Part shown: positions 24,657 through 34,736 of the stretch, one piece after another
Position numbering within the stretch: the first letter of the stretch is position 1
Layout: each line of letters begins with the position of its first letter
DNA from: Pseudomonas hygromyciniae
GTDB taxonomy: Bacteria > Pseudomonadota > Gammaproteobacteria > Pseudomonadales > Pseudomonadaceae
Reading direction: 5' to 3'
Length of the DNA: 64,000 nt
Assembly (NCBI RefSeq): GCF_016925675.1
Contig: NZ_CP070506.1
Location: 308,501-372,500 of the forward strand
Translations under genes and position numbers: made by a program
The notes under the pieces: model-generated
Databases searched by the model: none
Told to the model about the DNA's origin: nothing
The model's input: the letters and a program-made list of their open reading frames with translations, nothing else

Positions 24657-25565
24657 CTACAGCTGCGCCCCCGGCGTGTCGGCCGCCAGTTGGCCGTGCT
24701 GCAGCCACGCCAGGGCAATCGGCCATAAGCGATCCTGATATTCACTACGGAAAAACGCGAAATGCCCGACGGCCTCTTCGCCAATATCCATCGGCGCGAT
24801 GCGCCAGTGCGTGCGCTCGCTGGCCTGGAAGTAATTCAGCAGGCGCTCGATGGCGGGCACCGTGCCAAATGGGTCGTCGCTGATGCTGACCGCCAGGATC
24901 TGTGCCTTCACTCGGGCAAAGGGCAGCTCGCCCAGGGCGCGCCCGCTGGGCCGCGTCTCGTAGGTGGGCGTGGGTGTGCTCCAGTCGCGCACGACACCGG
25001 CAGGTGTGTCTTCCAGCCAGCCCAGGCGCTTGCCCGGGAAATACCCGCATACGGCGGTCACCAGCGGCATTACCAGATGCCACTTGGCAAACATCCGCCA
25101 GCGGCCGTTCGCTTGATAGTCGCGCCAGTAGGCAAACTGCGCCCCCACGGTGACCAAGCGCCTGATCGCCGCCCCCGACGCTCCGAGCCCGGCCGCACAG
25201 CCGCCAAAGCTGTGGCCGACCACATCAATGGGTTGCCCGGCAAACTCGCGCTGCGCACGCTGCAAGATTGCCTCGAAATCCAGCCGGCCCCAGTCCGACC
25301 ACGAGGCCTTGAACCCGCGCAATGAGCCGCTGCGCGATTCGCCGATGCCGCGATAGTCGTAGGTAATCACATCAAAACCGTTGGCAAACAGGTAGTCGGC
25401 AAAGCGTGAATAGTGCCGGCAGCGCACCGAGGTGGCGGCGTTGATGATCACTACCGGGCGTTCGATATCGGTGCGGATATGACGCCAGGTGAAGCCGCCT
25501 ATGGGGTAGCTATCGGCGGCGGGCTCGCGGAATGCCTCGGGGTGAAGGTGGGTGGGCAGATTCAT
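24657..25565 (-). CDS. Alpha/beta-hydrolase
   Basis: Hydrolase-fold protein of 302 residues. The nucleophile elbow is GHSFGG (DVVGHSFGGCAAGL), preceded by the oxyanion and strand region VVIINAATSVRCRHYSRFAD and the VITYDYRGIGESR segment. A likely catalytic Asp is in AVSISDDPFGT and the His in AVGHFAFFR. The start is ATG 25565 (MNLPTHLHPEAFREP). The protein resembles the YheT/alpha-beta hydrolase predicted esterases of proteobacteria, with no signal peptide, so it is cytoplasmic. Substrate not predictable. It is followed by the small 137-residue gene on the same strand. Confidence 0.82.
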   Translation of the reverse strand: MNLPTHLHPEAFREPAADSYPIGGFTWRHIRTDIERPVVIINAATSVRCRHYSRFADYLFANGFDVITYDYRGIGESRSGSLRGFKASWSDWGRLDFEAILQRAQREFAGQPIDVVGHSFGGCAAGLGASGAAIRRLVTVGAQFAYWRDYQANGRWRMFAKWHLVMPLVTAVCGYFPGKRLGWLEDTPAGVVRDWSTPTPTYETRPSGRALGELPFARVKAQILAVSISDDPFGTVPAIERLLNYFQASERTHWRIAPMDIGEEAVGHFAFFRSEYQDRLWPIALAWLQHGQLAADTPGAQL

Positions 25566-25786
25566 GACGGGCCTCGATCCATGCGCTTTCGATGGGGCAA
25601 GGGCTGCCCATGCGCAGTTTTTATTGGAAGTTGACGCTAACAAAATCGATGGGCAAAGGCCCGTAATCTTTAAGTGTGACTGCTGATCGGTGGTGAGGGA
25701 GGGAATGTTGCATTTGGTTCAGGCGCGATTCAGGCGCGCTGGCGGCAATATACGCCTGCATCTCTCCCGGCCTGGCAGGTTAAAGC

Positions 25787-27427
25787 ATGGAACACCGCAA
25801 CCGTTTTCGTGTGGAGGCCCTGGGTGTTTTCCTGGTGGCCTTGTTGCTATTTACCCTAGGCATCTGGGATCAACAGCCTCAAGGGTTTGACGGGCGCTGG
25901 GCGGTGTTTATGCAGGAGATGTTTCGCCACGGTGCGAGCTTCTTCCCCACCACCTACGGTGAGCCTTACCCGGATTACCCGGGTACCGCGACCTATTTCA
26001 GCCTGTTCTTTGCCCGGCTGTTCGGTGCGCCTAACGACCTGGCTAACGTCCTACCCACCGCTCTGGCGTCGGCCGGGGTCATGGCGCTGGTCTATCGTTT
26101 GCTGGTGCCTTCTGGGCGGGCATGGGCGTTGCTGACGGTATTGCTCACGGCATCGACTGCGCAATTGCTGGAGAAGTCGCGCTCGGTGTGTCTGGATCAG
26201 ATGGTCTCGCTGCTGTGTCTTGGGTGTTTCTACCTACTGCACACCGGCGAGCGTTTGGGCTCAAGGCTGCGCCAATACGCAATCTTTCCCTTGTTCGTGG
26301 CGGCATTTGCCATTCGCGGCCCTTTGGGGCTGATCGAGGTCTGTGGTGTTGCCTGTGTGTATTGGGCAATGGGGCCTGCTGGCTCGCGAGAAGAGAAGAT
26401 TGGCTTAATCAAAAAGGTAATTGCCCACGGGGTAATCGGCCTGGTCCTGCTCTTGGCCTGTTGGTGGGTGCTGCTGAAGCTGGCGCGGATCAGCGGTGGT
26501 GAAGGGTTTGCCGACGAGGTGCAGAAGATGCAGGTGGCCGGTCGCCTCGATGAAAGCGGTGAACCGTTCTACTTCTACCTTCAACTGAGCTTGTATCGTT
26601 ATTTCCCGGTGATACCGCTGGCGCTGGCGACGTTGATTGCCCTGCGTCACACATGGACGACGCGCAAAGATGATGCCGATGTGCGGTTGATGCTGCGCCT
26701 GGGTGGTTGTGGCTTGATGATCCTGCTGGGGTTGTCGGTGCCGAACTTCAAGCGCGCCTACTACATCGTGCCCATGGTCCCGATGTTTGCCGCTGTGGCG
26801 GCCTATGGGCTGCTTCAGGCCCGGGGTTGGTTGCTTGGCGTGCGTCGGGGTTATGAGTGGCTGGTGGCGATCCTGCCGCTGCTGGGAGTTGTCGTGGTAT
26901 TGGTTTGCCGGCACCTGTGGAGCAAGCACGGTTTCTGGCCGGATGTTTCGGTGCCGGGATTGATTGCGCTGCTGATCGTCCTGCAACTGGCGGCGGTGGT
27001 TGCCTGGCGCCGTTTGCGCGGCCGTGTGGGGGCGCGACTGGTGGTGCTCAGCCTGATCGCGCTGGGCACTCAATGGCTGGTATTGGTGACGGTTGTCGAG
27101 CCGGCCAAGGATCTGCAATTCGACACCAAAACCTTTGTGGGGGCGGTGCAAACCCTGCGCGCCGAGAACCCCGGGCCGTTGGTGTTTCTCAACCTCGGCA
27201 AGGATACCTGGGCCATTCGCTACATCATGAACCTGGACCATGACGAGCAGCCGCTGTTTGTCGGGCGTGACAACCTTGCGCAATTGAGCGCGCTGCCGCG
27301 CTCGTCCTGGGTCATCGTCGCGCGCAAGGAAACCCAACTGCTGCAAGGCACGCCGCTGGAGCACCTGGCTCCAGTGTTCAATGGGCGCCTCAATGACAAC
27401 CCGCTGCTGGTGTTTCGCGTGCCGTGA
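25787..27427 (+). CDS. GT39/ArnT-like membrane glycosyltransferase
   Basis: Polytopic membrane protein of 546 residues related to the ArnT/PMT (GT39) superfamily, which transfers sugars from undecaprenyl phosphate donors to lipid A or other envelope acceptors. The first span (FLVALLLFTLGIWDQQPQGF) is followed by the periplasmic loop with FDGRWAVFMQEMF, resembling the acidic D/E motif of the family, and by SRSVCLDQMVSL. About ten more hydrophobic segments and a C-terminal soluble domain (FDTKTFVGAVQTLR to NPLLVFRVP) complete the ArnT-like plan. No arn genes are near, so the donor and acceptor are unknown. It is a single gene, ending 14 bp before the convergent siderophore receptor gene. Confidence 0.75.
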   Translation: MEHRNRFRVEALGVFLVALLLFTLGIWDQQPQGFDGRWAVFMQEMFRHGASFFPTTYGEPYPDYPGTATYFSLFFARLFGAPNDLANVLPTALASAGVMALVYRLLVPSGRAWALLTVLLTASTAQLLEKSRSVCLDQMVSLLCLGCFYLLHTGERLGSRLRQYAIFPLFVAAFAIRGPLGLIEVCGVACVYWAMGPAGSREEKIGLIKKVIAHGVIGLVLLLACWWVLLKLARISGGEGFADEVQKMQVAGRLDESGEPFYFYLQLSLYRYFPVIPLALATLIALRHTWTTRKDDADVRLMLRLGGCGLMILLGLSVPNFKRAYYIVPMVPMFAAVAAYGLLQARGWLLGVRRGYEWLVAILPLLGVVVVLVCRHLWSKHGFWPDVSVPGLIALLIVLQLAAVVAWRRLRGRVGARLVVLSLIALGTQWLVLVTVVEPAKDLQFDTKTFVGAVQTLRAENPGPLVFLNLGKDTWAIRYIMNLDHDEQPLFVGRDNLAQLSALPRSSWVIVARKETQLLQGTPLEHLAPVFNGRLNDNPLLVFRVP

Positions 27428-27440
27428 TCTTAAAGCGCGA

Positions 27441-29585
27441 TCAAAAGTTGTAGGCCAGCGTACCGACGAGCGTGCGGCGGTTGCCGATGAAGCAGTCGCC
27501 TCGCGCCAGGCATGTCGTGTAGTAGGTCTTGTCTTCAAGATTGGTCGCGTTGAGGGTCAGGTTCCAGTTCTGGTATTGGTACCCGAGCATCGCATCCACC
27601 AGGGTGGTAGATGGCGTTTTCAGGCGGTCGGCCCCATCCCAGCTTGTTCCTACATAGCGAACGCCTGCACCGACACTGAACCCGGATAGGTCACCGATGC
27701 TGAACCGATGCTGGCTCCATACCGACGCCATGTTCTCTGGAACACTGGCCAGGCGTTTGCCTTGTTCGGCGGGTGAGCCCTTGAGGACGGTGGTGTCGGT
27801 GTAGCTGTAGGTACCAATCAGGTCCCAGTCGGGCGTGACCGTCACCAGAGCTTCGAGCTCCAGCCCACGGGCGCGTGTTTCACCACTTTGCAGGGTGTTC
27901 ATCGCATCCAGGGGGTCGGGCATGCGGCGGTTTTGCTCGCGAATGTCATACACCGCAGCGGTATAGAGACTGTTGCTGCCAACGGGCTGATATTTCACAC
28001 CCAACTCCCACTGTTTGCCCTTGAGCGGTACGTAGGGGTCAAGCGTTCGCTGGTTGAGGCCGATTTGCGGCTGGAATGATTCGCTGTAGCTCAAGTAGGG
28101 GGCTATGCCGTTGTCGAACAGGTAGGTCAGGCCCGCGCGACCGGTCACCTTGTCGTCTTTTTGCTGGGCCTTGCCTTGGGTCTGGCTGGAGGCCCAATCC
28201 TTGCGCAGGCCAAGGGTCAGTAACCACTGCTCGTATTTGATCTGGTCCTGGGCATAGAGCCCGCGCTGCATGACCCGTTGTTCCGGGTCTGCGGTGAGGC
28301 GAATGACAGAGGGATCAAAGGTGCCATACACCGGGTTGTACACGTTCAGGGGTGTTGCCGCGCCGCTGGCGCCGTCGCGGTTGGAGACAGCGTGCTGGTA
28401 GTCGCCCCCCAGCAGCAGCGTGTGTTGTAGCGGGCCGGTGTCAAATCGGGCCTCGGCGTTTTGGTCGGCGACCCAGACTTTGACCTCTGGTTTGGAAACG
28501 TAATAGACACGGTCGAGGGTCTGGTTATCGGCGTTAAACGGTGGATTTCTTGCGAATTTTGCATAAATCGATTGGTAGCTGACTTTGCTTTTCTGCCAGC
28601 GCAGGTTTTGTCGCAGCGTCCATGTGTCGTTCACGTGCCACGAGAATTGCGACGTCAGGGCTGTCTGGTCACTGTCGTATTCGTCGAATCCTGGCTCGCT
28701 GGCGAATCGGTTGCTGTGGATCCGGCCATAGGGCGCATTCCAGACCGTGCCTTTATGTGGGAAGAACTGCGTGGTGGAGCCGCTGTCATCGCGCTGGATG
28801 TTGGCCAGTAGGGTCCAGTCGATATTTTCGTTGGGGCGCCAAGTCAGCGATGGCATCAGGACCTGGCGGTTATCTTTGACGTGGTCAACCTGAGTGTCAC
28901 TGTCCCGTTGAATCGCCACCAGCCTGTACAACAGCGTGCCTTGTGGGTTCAGGGAGCCCGTGGTGTCGACGGCGACCTGCTTGCGGTTGTAATTGCCGTA
29001 TTGCAGTTGCAGTTCGGTGTGTTGTTCGGCCTTGGGGCGTTTGCTGACTTGGTTGATCAAGCCCCCCACCGGGCTTTGCCCATAAAGCATTGACGCCGGG
29101 CCCTTGAGCACTTCGAGGCGTTCCAGGGTGAAGGGATCGGTGCGCACGTTAGTGTAAGTGCCGAAGCTCTGCTGTAAGCCATCAAGGAACAGGGCAGGTG
29201 AGCTGCCCCGCACTTTCGACCAGTCTCCCCGGCTATCGAGCCCGAAGGTTTCGGCGCGCACCCCGGCCACATAACGCAACGCGTCTTGCACGGTCAGCGC
29301 GCCCTGATCACGCATACGGTCGGCGCTGATGACGGAAATCGACTGGGGGATCTCAGTAATCGGAGTGTCGGTCTTGGCCCCCGTTGTACTGCGCTTGGCG
29401 ACATAGCCTTTGATCGGGCCGTCTGCGATTTCTTCTGAGGCAGTTGCCGTAATACTTTGGCTGGGCAGTTCGAGCTGGCCTGTTTCCTGGGCCGCGTTTG
29501 CGACCGGGACCAGCATCGAAGCGAATCCGAAGGGGGCAAGGCCGAGCGCCTTCAACCATGAACCTGGCTCGCGTGCAGAGGGCAT
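27441..29585 (-). CDS. TonB-dependent siderophore receptor (ferrichrome/FhuA-like)
   Basis: Outer-membrane receptor of 714 residues for a ferric hydroxamate-type siderophore. A signal region ending VANAAQ is followed by SQSITATA, a good TonB box. The plug has TPITEIPQSISVISADRMRD, ALFLDGLQQSFG and LEVLKGPASMLYGQSPVGGL. The barrel ends GTLAYNF. Near the end, TTCLARGDCFIGNRR places two cysteines where FhuA-type receptors have their extracellular disulfide, which is the basis for the ferrichrome-type call. No extended signalling domain is present. A Fur box lies 59-77 bp upstream of the ATG, so iron repression is expected. It stands alone, with no ABC transporter or reductase next to it. Confidence 0.9.
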   Translation of the reverse strand: MPSAREPGSWLKALGLAPFGFASMLVPVANAAQETGQLELPSQSITATASEEIADGPIKGYVAKRSTTGAKTDTPITEIPQSISVISADRMRDQGALTVQDALRYVAGVRAETFGLDSRGDWSKVRGSSPALFLDGLQQSFGTYTNVRTDPFTLERLEVLKGPASMLYGQSPVGGLINQVSKRPKAEQHTELQLQYGNYNRKQVAVDTTGSLNPQGTLLYRLVAIQRDSDTQVDHVKDNRQVLMPSLTWRPNENIDWTLLANIQRDDSGSTTQFFPHKGTVWNAPYGRIHSNRFASEPGFDEYDSDQTALTSQFSWHVNDTWTLRQNLRWQKSKVSYQSIYAKFARNPPFNADNQTLDRVYYVSKPEVKVWVADQNAEARFDTGPLQHTLLLGGDYQHAVSNRDGASGAATPLNVYNPVYGTFDPSVIRLTADPEQRVMQRGLYAQDQIKYEQWLLTLGLRKDWASSQTQGKAQQKDDKVTGRAGLTYLFDNGIAPYLSYSESFQPQIGLNQRTLDPYVPLKGKQWELGVKYQPVGSNSLYTAAVYDIREQNRRMPDPLDAMNTLQSGETRARGLELEALVTVTPDWDLIGTYSYTDTTVLKGSPAEQGKRLASVPENMASVWSQHRFSIGDLSGFSVGAGVRYVGTSWDGADRLKTPSTTLVDAMLGYQYQNWNLTLNATNLEDKTYYTTCLARGDCFIGNRRTLVGTLAYNF

Positions 29586-29643
29586 TGCAGCTCCTTGATT
29601 ATTTTTAGTGATGCAGGGGGAGGATATTTTGCGCGCCAGCTTA

Positions 29644-29662
29644 AATGATAATAATTGCTATT
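29644..29662 (-). promoter_or_regulatory. Fur box upstream of the ferrichrome-type receptor
   Basis: AATGATAATAATTGCTATT is a good 19-bp Fur match and differs from the box at 6243 at only two or three positions. It lies about 60-77 bp before the receptor ATG. Confidence 0.8.
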
Positions 29663-29832
29663 AGCAACGTTGAATGCTGGTCAATCCTGGATTTTTGGCC
29701 GCAGGCATTCGATGCGTGGGGTGGCGATAGGGCGGTCTTGCGCGGGGAGGGAGCGATCAAGGCTGCGGAGTCTTTGATCCTGGGCTGGGGCCCGAGACCG
29801 CTGACTCCGAAGTGACCGTCATCATGGATGAA

Positions 29833-30501
29833 TTATTTGCAGCGATACCCTTCGGGCATCGTGACGCTGTAGTTGCGTTGCACGCGATCCTGGAAATTCA
29901 GGTTCTGCAGGCCCTGCTGCACCAGGAAGGCCTCGACCTTGGCAGCCTGGCAGTCCTCGTTGTAGGACGTCACTCGCAGCAGGTACACCGCACGTTTGCT
30001 CGCTTCATCCCGGGCCGTGGCGGTGAAGGTGGTGAGCGTGGTGTAGGCGGTGCGCTCCGAGCTGCCCACCGGGCCATAGGTGGTGTTCGGCGTGCTGGTG
30101 CAGATCATCTGGTCGCTTTTTTTCTTACTGTTCTTGCACACCGTGGAAGTGCTGGTTGGCACTTGCCCATAGTCGGTGGCGGTATAGCGATAGGTCACCT
30201 GGTGGCTGTCGATGTCGAGGGTGATCGTGATTTTCGGTGCCCGGTTCTTGGGCAGGGTCATGTCGGTATAGACCTCGCGAAAGCCCTGGTCCTTCATGGC
30301 GCTGACCATATCGCGCAGATAGTAGCGGGCGTTGAGCGCGTTCTCGCCATTGCCGCTGACCGACGTCACCAGCACTGGCGCCTGTCGATCAAAGTGATAG
30401 TCCGGGTCAGGGGTTGCGTTGATCGCGACGTCCATCGTCGTGGCGCATCCGCTGAGCAGCGCTGTCAGCATTAACAGCGTGCAGAACAAGTACCGGTTCA
30501 T
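29833..30501 (-). CDS. Lipoprotein of unknown function
   Basis: A 222-residue lipoprotein: MNRYLFCTLLMLTALLSGC is a clear lipobox with Cys19. The mature chain is beta-rich (RQAPVLVTSVSGNGENALNA, PKITITLDIDSHQVTYRYTA) with an SNSKKKSD-like basic loop flanked by two cysteines (VCKNSKKKSDQMIC) likely to form a disulfide. The C-terminus RNYSVTMPEGYRCK carries another Cys. I do not recognise the family with certainty. It is transcribed toward the receptor gene's 5' region, with about 250 bp between them, and has tRNA-Phe some 200 bp upstream on the same strand. No operon partner. Function unknown. Confidence 0.78.
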   Translation of the reverse strand: MNRYLFCTLLMLTALLSGCATTMDVAINATPDPDYHFDRQAPVLVTSVSGNGENALNARYYLRDMVSAMKDQGFREVYTDMTLPKNRAPKITITLDIDSHQVTYRYTATDYGQVPTSTSTVCKNSKKKSDQMICTSTPNTTYGPVGSSERTAYTTLTTFTATARDEASKRAVYLLRVTSYNEDCQAAKVEAFLVQQGLQNLNFQDRVQRNYSVTMPEGYRCK

Positions 30502-30636
30502 GGAAGTAACTACCTTGCTGAAGATTGGATTAAGGCTAGACGATTGAGCAGCCCGATAAATAACACATCAAGTGCCGGTGAGGCTTGGCGTTAACCTTAA
30601 AGTAACCAGAGGGGCGCTGGCGTACCAAATCGCAGA

Positions 30637-30664
30637 CAACAAAAAACCCGCACTAGGCGGGTTT
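30637..30664 (-). terminator. Terminator downstream of tRNA-Phe
   Basis: AACCCGC/GCGGGTT stem with a 5-nt loop; on the minus strand it is followed by six T. It lies about 45 bp beyond the tRNA 3' end. Confidence 0.8.
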
Positions 30665-30708
30665 CTTGTGTGTTTCAGATGACGTTTGCACCACCTGAAA
30701 CTAATTAG

Positions 30709-30784
30709 TGGTGCCCAGAGACGGAATCGAACCGCCGACACGGGGATTTTCAATCCCCTGCTCTACCGACTGAGCTATCTGGGC
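30709..30784 (-). tRNA. tRNA-Phe (anticodon GAA)
   Basis: The minus strand reads a complete cloverleaf: acceptor GCCCAGA/TCTGGGC, D-arm AGCTCAGTCGGTAGAGC, anticodon stem GGGGA/TCCCC with loop TTGAAAA (GAA), T-arm with GGTTCGATTCC, and an encoded CCA. 76 nt. No duplicate 3' end was seen in the neighbourhood. Confidence 0.97.
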
Positions 30785-30887
30785 AACGGGGCGCATTAAA
30801 CGGGTTTTTCAGGGGGTCGTCAAGCAAGTTTTCAAAAAATATTTAATTATTACCGTCGCTTACGTGCCGACCCCGTTTTTTGCTCAA

Positions 30888-31160
30888 TTATTGAGCAGGC
30901 GGCACGTAGCCATCGGCCTTGGCGTAATCCTCGCCGGAAAAGTACTTCTTCATCTCGCCCTGAAGATATTTGCGGTCTTCGGCATTCATCATGTTCAGGC
31001 GTTTTTCGTTGATCAGCAGGGTCTGGTGCTTCTGCCAGTCGGCCCAGGCCTTGGCGGAAACGTGGTCGAAAATGTCCTGGCCCATGGCTCCCGGAAACGG
31101 GGCGCGCTCCAGGGCGGGCAGTTCTTCGTGATACTTGCGGCAGATAACGGTGCGGGTCAT
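30888..31160 (-). CDS. yggX: Probable Fe(2+)-trafficking protein
   Basis: A 90-residue protein of the YggX family, which protects iron-sulfur clusters from oxidative damage and is thought to handle ferrous iron in the cytoplasm. The family signature is complete: [20 protein letters not shown] with the conserved Cys7, [19 protein letters not shown], and [20 protein letters not shown]. The start overlaps the mutY stop as ATGA, so translation is coupled. The mutY-yggX pair is widely conserved in gamma-proteobacteria and makes functional sense, since MutY carries a 4Fe-4S cluster and repairs oxidative lesions. Length and motifs are normal. Confidence 0.97.
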   Translation of the reverse strand: MTRTVICRKYHEELPALERAPFPGAMGQDIFDHVSAKAWADWQKHQTLLINEKRLNMMNAEDRKYLQGEMKKYFSGEDYAKADGYVPPAQ

Positions 31161-32224
31161 GACGAAACTCCTGCGTTCAATACGTCGGCCGCGCGCTTCA
31201 GCAGTTTTTTCACCGGGGCGGCAAGGCCCAGGCGCGGCGGGGTGGCGAGGTTATACCAGAGCCAGTCGGCCTCGGCCACGTGATGGGCCGATTCCTCGAC
31301 CTGCACCAGCCAGGGTTCGATAGCCAGTTGGAAGTGGCTGAAGGTGTGCACCAGCCCCGGTAGCTCCTGTTGCTTGCCCAGCGCCAGCGAGTGCTGGTTG
31401 GCCAGGTGTTCCAGGTCGTTCAGGTCGTCCAGCTCCGGCAGGCTCCACAGCCCGCCCCACAGGCCCGTAGAAGGGCGACGGTAAAGCAGGATCGCGCCCT
31501 CCTGGTTGGCCAGCAAGGGCATCAGCGTGCGCTTTTGCGGGATGGTCTTGCGTGGCTTGGGGATCGGGTAGCGGGTTTCCAGGCCCAGCATGTGCGCTTC
31601 GCAGCCCTTTTCCAGGGGGCACAGCAGGCAACTGGGCTTGCTGCGGGTGCAGAGGGTGGCGCCCATGTCCATCATCGCCTGGGTGTAGGCGTTGACGCGG
31701 TCGTGGGGGGTAAAACGCTCGGCAGTGGCCCACAGCTGCTTGGCCACCTTGGGCTCGCCCGGATAGCCTTCCTGGGCGGTAAAGCGTGCCAGCACGCGCT
31801 TGACGTTGCCGTCGAGGATCGGTGCGCGCAGGCCCATGCTCAGGCTGGCGATGGCGCCGGCGGTGGACAGGCCGATGCCCGGCAGCTCGGTAAGCTTTTC
31901 TACATCGCGGGGAAACTCGCCGCCGTATTCGGCGACGACAATCTTCGCGGTCTTTTGCAGGTTGCGCGCCCGGGTGTAGTAACCGAGCCCGGTCCACAGG
32001 TGCAGCACTTCATCTTCGGGCGCGGCGGCCAGGGCTTCGACCGTTGGCAGCGAGGTCATGAAACGGTCGAAGTAGTTGAGCACGGTGCTGACCTGGGTCT
32101 GTTGCAGCATGATTTCCGAGACCCACACCCGATACGGGGTAATGCCTTGCTGCCAAGGCAGGTCATGGCGACCATGGCGGTCGTACCAGTCCAGCACGGC
32201 CGCTGAGAATTGCTCGTCTCTCAT
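31157..32224 (-). CDS. mutY: A/G-specific adenine DNA glycosylase
   Basis: Base-excision repair enzyme of 355 residues that removes adenine mispaired with 8-oxoguanine. The catalytic Glu lies in [13 protein letters not shown]. The helix-hairpin-helix is [15 protein letters not shown], followed by the catalytic Asp in [15 protein letters not shown]. The 4Fe-4S loop C-X6-C-X2-C-X5-C is present ([18 protein letters not shown]). The C-terminal part is the NUDIX-like domain that reads 8-oxoG ([20 protein letters not shown]). Its ATG overlaps the asmA stop and its stop overlaps the yggX ATG, so asmA-mutY-yggX form a tightly overlapped operon. Confidence 0.97.
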   Translation of the reverse strand: MRDEQFSAAVLDWYDRHGRHDLPWQQGITPYRVWVSEIMLQQTQVSTVLNYFDRFMTSLPTVEALAAAPEDEVLHLWTGLGYYTRARNLQKTAKIVVAEYGGEFPRDVEKLTELPGIGLSTAGAIASLSMGLRAPILDGNVKRVLARFTAQEGYPGEPKVAKQLWATAERFTPHDRVNAYTQAMMDMGATLCTRSKPSCLLCPLEKGCEAHMLGLETRYPIPKPRKTIPQKRTLMPLLANQEGAILLYRRPSTGLWGGLWSLPELDDLNDLEHLANQHSLALGKQQELPGLVHTFSHFQLAIEPWLVQVEESAHHVAEADWLWYNLATPPRLGLAAPVKKLLKRAADVLNAGVSS

Positions 32225-34440
32225 CGGTTGAACAAACCTTTGAGGGCGTCTTTGAGCTTGGGATTGACCTTGTCGAGTTTCTCTTCAATTTTCTCGCTGA
32301 GCTTGTTGCCGGCCATCTTGGCCGCAACCTGGCCCAGGCCGTCCTTGTCCAGGCGGCAGGCCTTGGCTCCCAGCTCCAGCGGCCCACGGCAGCGCAGCGG
32401 GACTTCGATGCCTCGGAAGTTCGAGCCGACCTGGCAGGCCGGGTCCGGCATGTCGCGCTTGTCACCCTCGACAATGATGCCCACACGGTAGTCCATGCCC
32501 AGCACGCGCAGATCAATGTCGCCATTGCCGTTGACGGTCAGGCCGGGGATCCGCACTTTCAGGTCCGGGTTGCTGGCCACGCCGTTACGCAAGGTCAGGT
32601 TGCCCTTGAGCTCCTGGAACGGTGTGTCCTTGCCGCGCGGTTCGCTGGCCAGGGTCTTGCGATTGAGCAGGGCGATGCCGGTGCACAGCTGTTGCTCAAT
32701 GTTGGCGTTGAGCAGCACGCCATTGTTGATCACAAAGCTGGCGGTGCCATTGAGGCTGTCGATCAGCGCCTTCTGGCTGTTGCCGCGCCCCGTCAGGTTG
32801 CTGTCGAGGGTGATCTGGCCTTTGACCGGTGGGGTTTTGCCCTGGGCCTGCAGGATGCGTTCGACTGGCACTTGCTTGATTTTGGTCTGCAGTGCCAACA
32901 GCGGTACATCTTCGCGGGCGTCGAGGTTGCCGTTGGCCTGGAAGGTGCCGTTGTAGAGGCCGCCGCTCAAGGTGTCGAGCTTGAGCTGACCACCCTGGCC
33001 AGAGGCTTTGAGGGTGGCGTTCTCGATGGGCAACTGGCTGAGGGTCAGTTGGCCGAAGGACAGGTCGGCAATCACATCCAGGGTACGCAGGCGTGCCAGC
33101 GGCAGCAGCTTGTCGGTGCTCCAGGCGCCTTTGGTCGGCGCATCCGGCAACGGCGTGGTGCCGCCGGCGGCCATGGCCCCGGCTTCGCTGCTCTGCACTT
33201 CGGCCTGGCGCGCGACGGCGGCGCTGTTGGCGGCCTCGGACTTGGCGGGCAGATAGTGGTCGGCGTTGAACGTGTCGGCCTTCAACTGCACACGCAGGGA
33301 TTGCTTGGCAAAGTCTTCCACCGCCAGGCGCCCGGTGAAGGTGCTGCCATCGACTTTCAGGTTGAGGTCTTCCAGCGCCATGCTCGACGGCGTGCCTTGC
33401 AGGCGGCTGACCAGCTCGACCTTGCTCAGGCTCTCTGGGGCCATGGCTGGCAGTGGTTGGCCGACGCTGTCGAGGAGCTTGGCCAGGTCAAACTGGGCAA
33501 TCGACAGGGCGCCGCTGATCTGTGGGGTTTTATCCAGGTCGTGGACCTTCAGTTCGCCCAGTGCCCGTAGTTGGTTGAGCGAGAGCTTGAGGCCGGTCCA
33601 CTCGGCGATGTTCGCCGACAGGTCCACCAGCAACTGGCCCTGGGTGGCAAACGTTACAGTCTTGCCTTGCAGGGGCTCGCCCGTGGCTTCGCCGGCGACT
33701 TTCATGTCTTCGAACTGATAGCGCTTGAGGGCGCGATCAAAACGCAGCTCGCCACTGAGCTCGCTCTTGACCCGCATGACCGGCTGGTTGCTGCTGAAGA
33801 ATGCGGTGAGCTTGACCGGAATGCTCGCGCCTTCATGCACGGCACCGGTGCTCAGTTGGATGCTTTCGGCGCTCAATTGCTTGCCGGTCTGCTCGTCGTT
33901 GTACTCGATGCGGGCGTTATTGACCGTCAGGCTGTCGATGTCCAGGCGGATTGGCTGGGCCGGTTTCTCAGGCGTTGGCGCGGTAGCTGGCGCAGTCGTG
34001 GCGGGCACTTCGGCGCTGGTGGTAGCCGCAACGGGCGGAGCCTTGCCGATATCTTCCCAGTTGCCATGGCCTTGCTTGTCGCGGGTCAGGCGCAGGTTCA
34101 GGCCTTCGACGCGTACATCGCTCATTTGCACTTCGCGGCGCAGCAGCGGCAGCACGCGCACCGACAGGCCGAGCATCTGCAGGTCGGCAAATGGTTGGGC
34201 AGGGTTGTTCAGGGTGGCCACGCTGGCCTCATGCAACTCCAGGCCCAGCCAGGGGAACAGGCTCCAGCCGATATCGCCATTGAGCGTCAGCTCGATGTGG
34301 GCCTTGTCGCGGGCAATCTGGCGAATCTCGTCTTTGTAGTCGTTGGGATCGAAGAGGTGGGTCAGGGCAAAGCCCAGAGCCACAATGATCAGCAACAGCC
34401 CGAGAAGTACCAGACCCAGGATTTTGCCGAACGCTTTCAT
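32221..34440 (-). CDS. asmA: AsmA family protein
   Basis: A 739-residue AsmA-type protein, anchored by one N-terminal span (ILGLVLLGLLLIIVALGFAL) with a long periplasmic body. AsmA proteins are now viewed as bridge-like lipid carriers between inner and outer membranes. I start at ATG 34440 (MKAFGKILGLVL), preceded by AAGGA, not nine codons upstream. The N-terminal AsmA domain includes PNDYKDEIRQIARDK and NGDIGWSLFPWLGLEL; the C-terminal AsmA_2 region includes LKGNLTLRNGVASNPDLKV. A low-complexity Ala/Pro/Thr linker (TSAEVPATTAPATAPTPEKP) divides them. It is the first gene of the asmA-mutY-yggX operon. Confidence 0.92.
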   Translation of the reverse strand: MKAFGKILGLVLLGLLLIIVALGFALTHLFDPNDYKDEIRQIARDKAHIELTLNGDIGWSLFPWLGLELHEASVATLNNPAQPFADLQMLGLSVRVLPLLRREVQMSDVRVEGLNLRLTRDKQGHGNWEDIGKAPPVAATTSAEVPATTAPATAPTPEKPAQPIRLDIDSLTVNNARIEYNDEQTGKQLSAESIQLSTGAVHEGASIPVKLTAFFSSNQPVMRVKSELSGELRFDRALKRYQFEDMKVAGEATGEPLQGKTVTFATQGQLLVDLSANIAEWTGLKLSLNQLRALGELKVHDLDKTPQISGALSIAQFDLAKLLDSVGQPLPAMAPESLSKVELVSRLQGTPSSMALEDLNLKVDGSTFTGRLAVEDFAKQSLRVQLKADTFNADHYLPAKSEAANSAAVARQAEVQSSEAGAMAAGGTTPLPDAPTKGAWSTDKLLPLARLRTLDVIADLSFGQLTLSQLPIENATLKASGQGGQLKLDTLSGGLYNGTFQANGNLDAREDVPLLALQTKIKQVPVERILQAQGKTPPVKGQITLDSNLTGRGNSQKALIDSLNGTASFVINNGVLLNANIEQQLCTGIALLNRKTLASEPRGKDTPFQELKGNLTLRNGVASNPDLKVRIPGLTVNGNGDIDLRVLGMDYRVGIIVEGDKRDMPDPACQVGSNFRGIEVPLRCRGPLELGAKACRLDKDGLGQVAAKMAGNKLSEKIEEKLDKVNPKLKDALKGLFNR

Positions 34441-34736
34441 GGGCGAGTCCTTGTATGTCGATTTCAAAATTTAGCCGCAGAGTATAACGCCGGGAGGTCC
34501 GCGGCTGTTTACGCATCGTTACATAGTGTCAAACAAAACAGATGGGCTGAAAAAGGTAGTGTCAGTTTGGTTTCTCTCGCTGCGCCAAATGCTAATCTTT
34601 GCGCGTTCGCCCGCCTTCTGCGACGAAACGTCGCGCCTACAGGGAGCTTCACTCGACAAAACGGCCACGCATTGCGTGCAAAGGCCGAGGAGGAGAGCGC
34701 CTGGCGAACACAGACCAACAACTGGGGGAAACACCA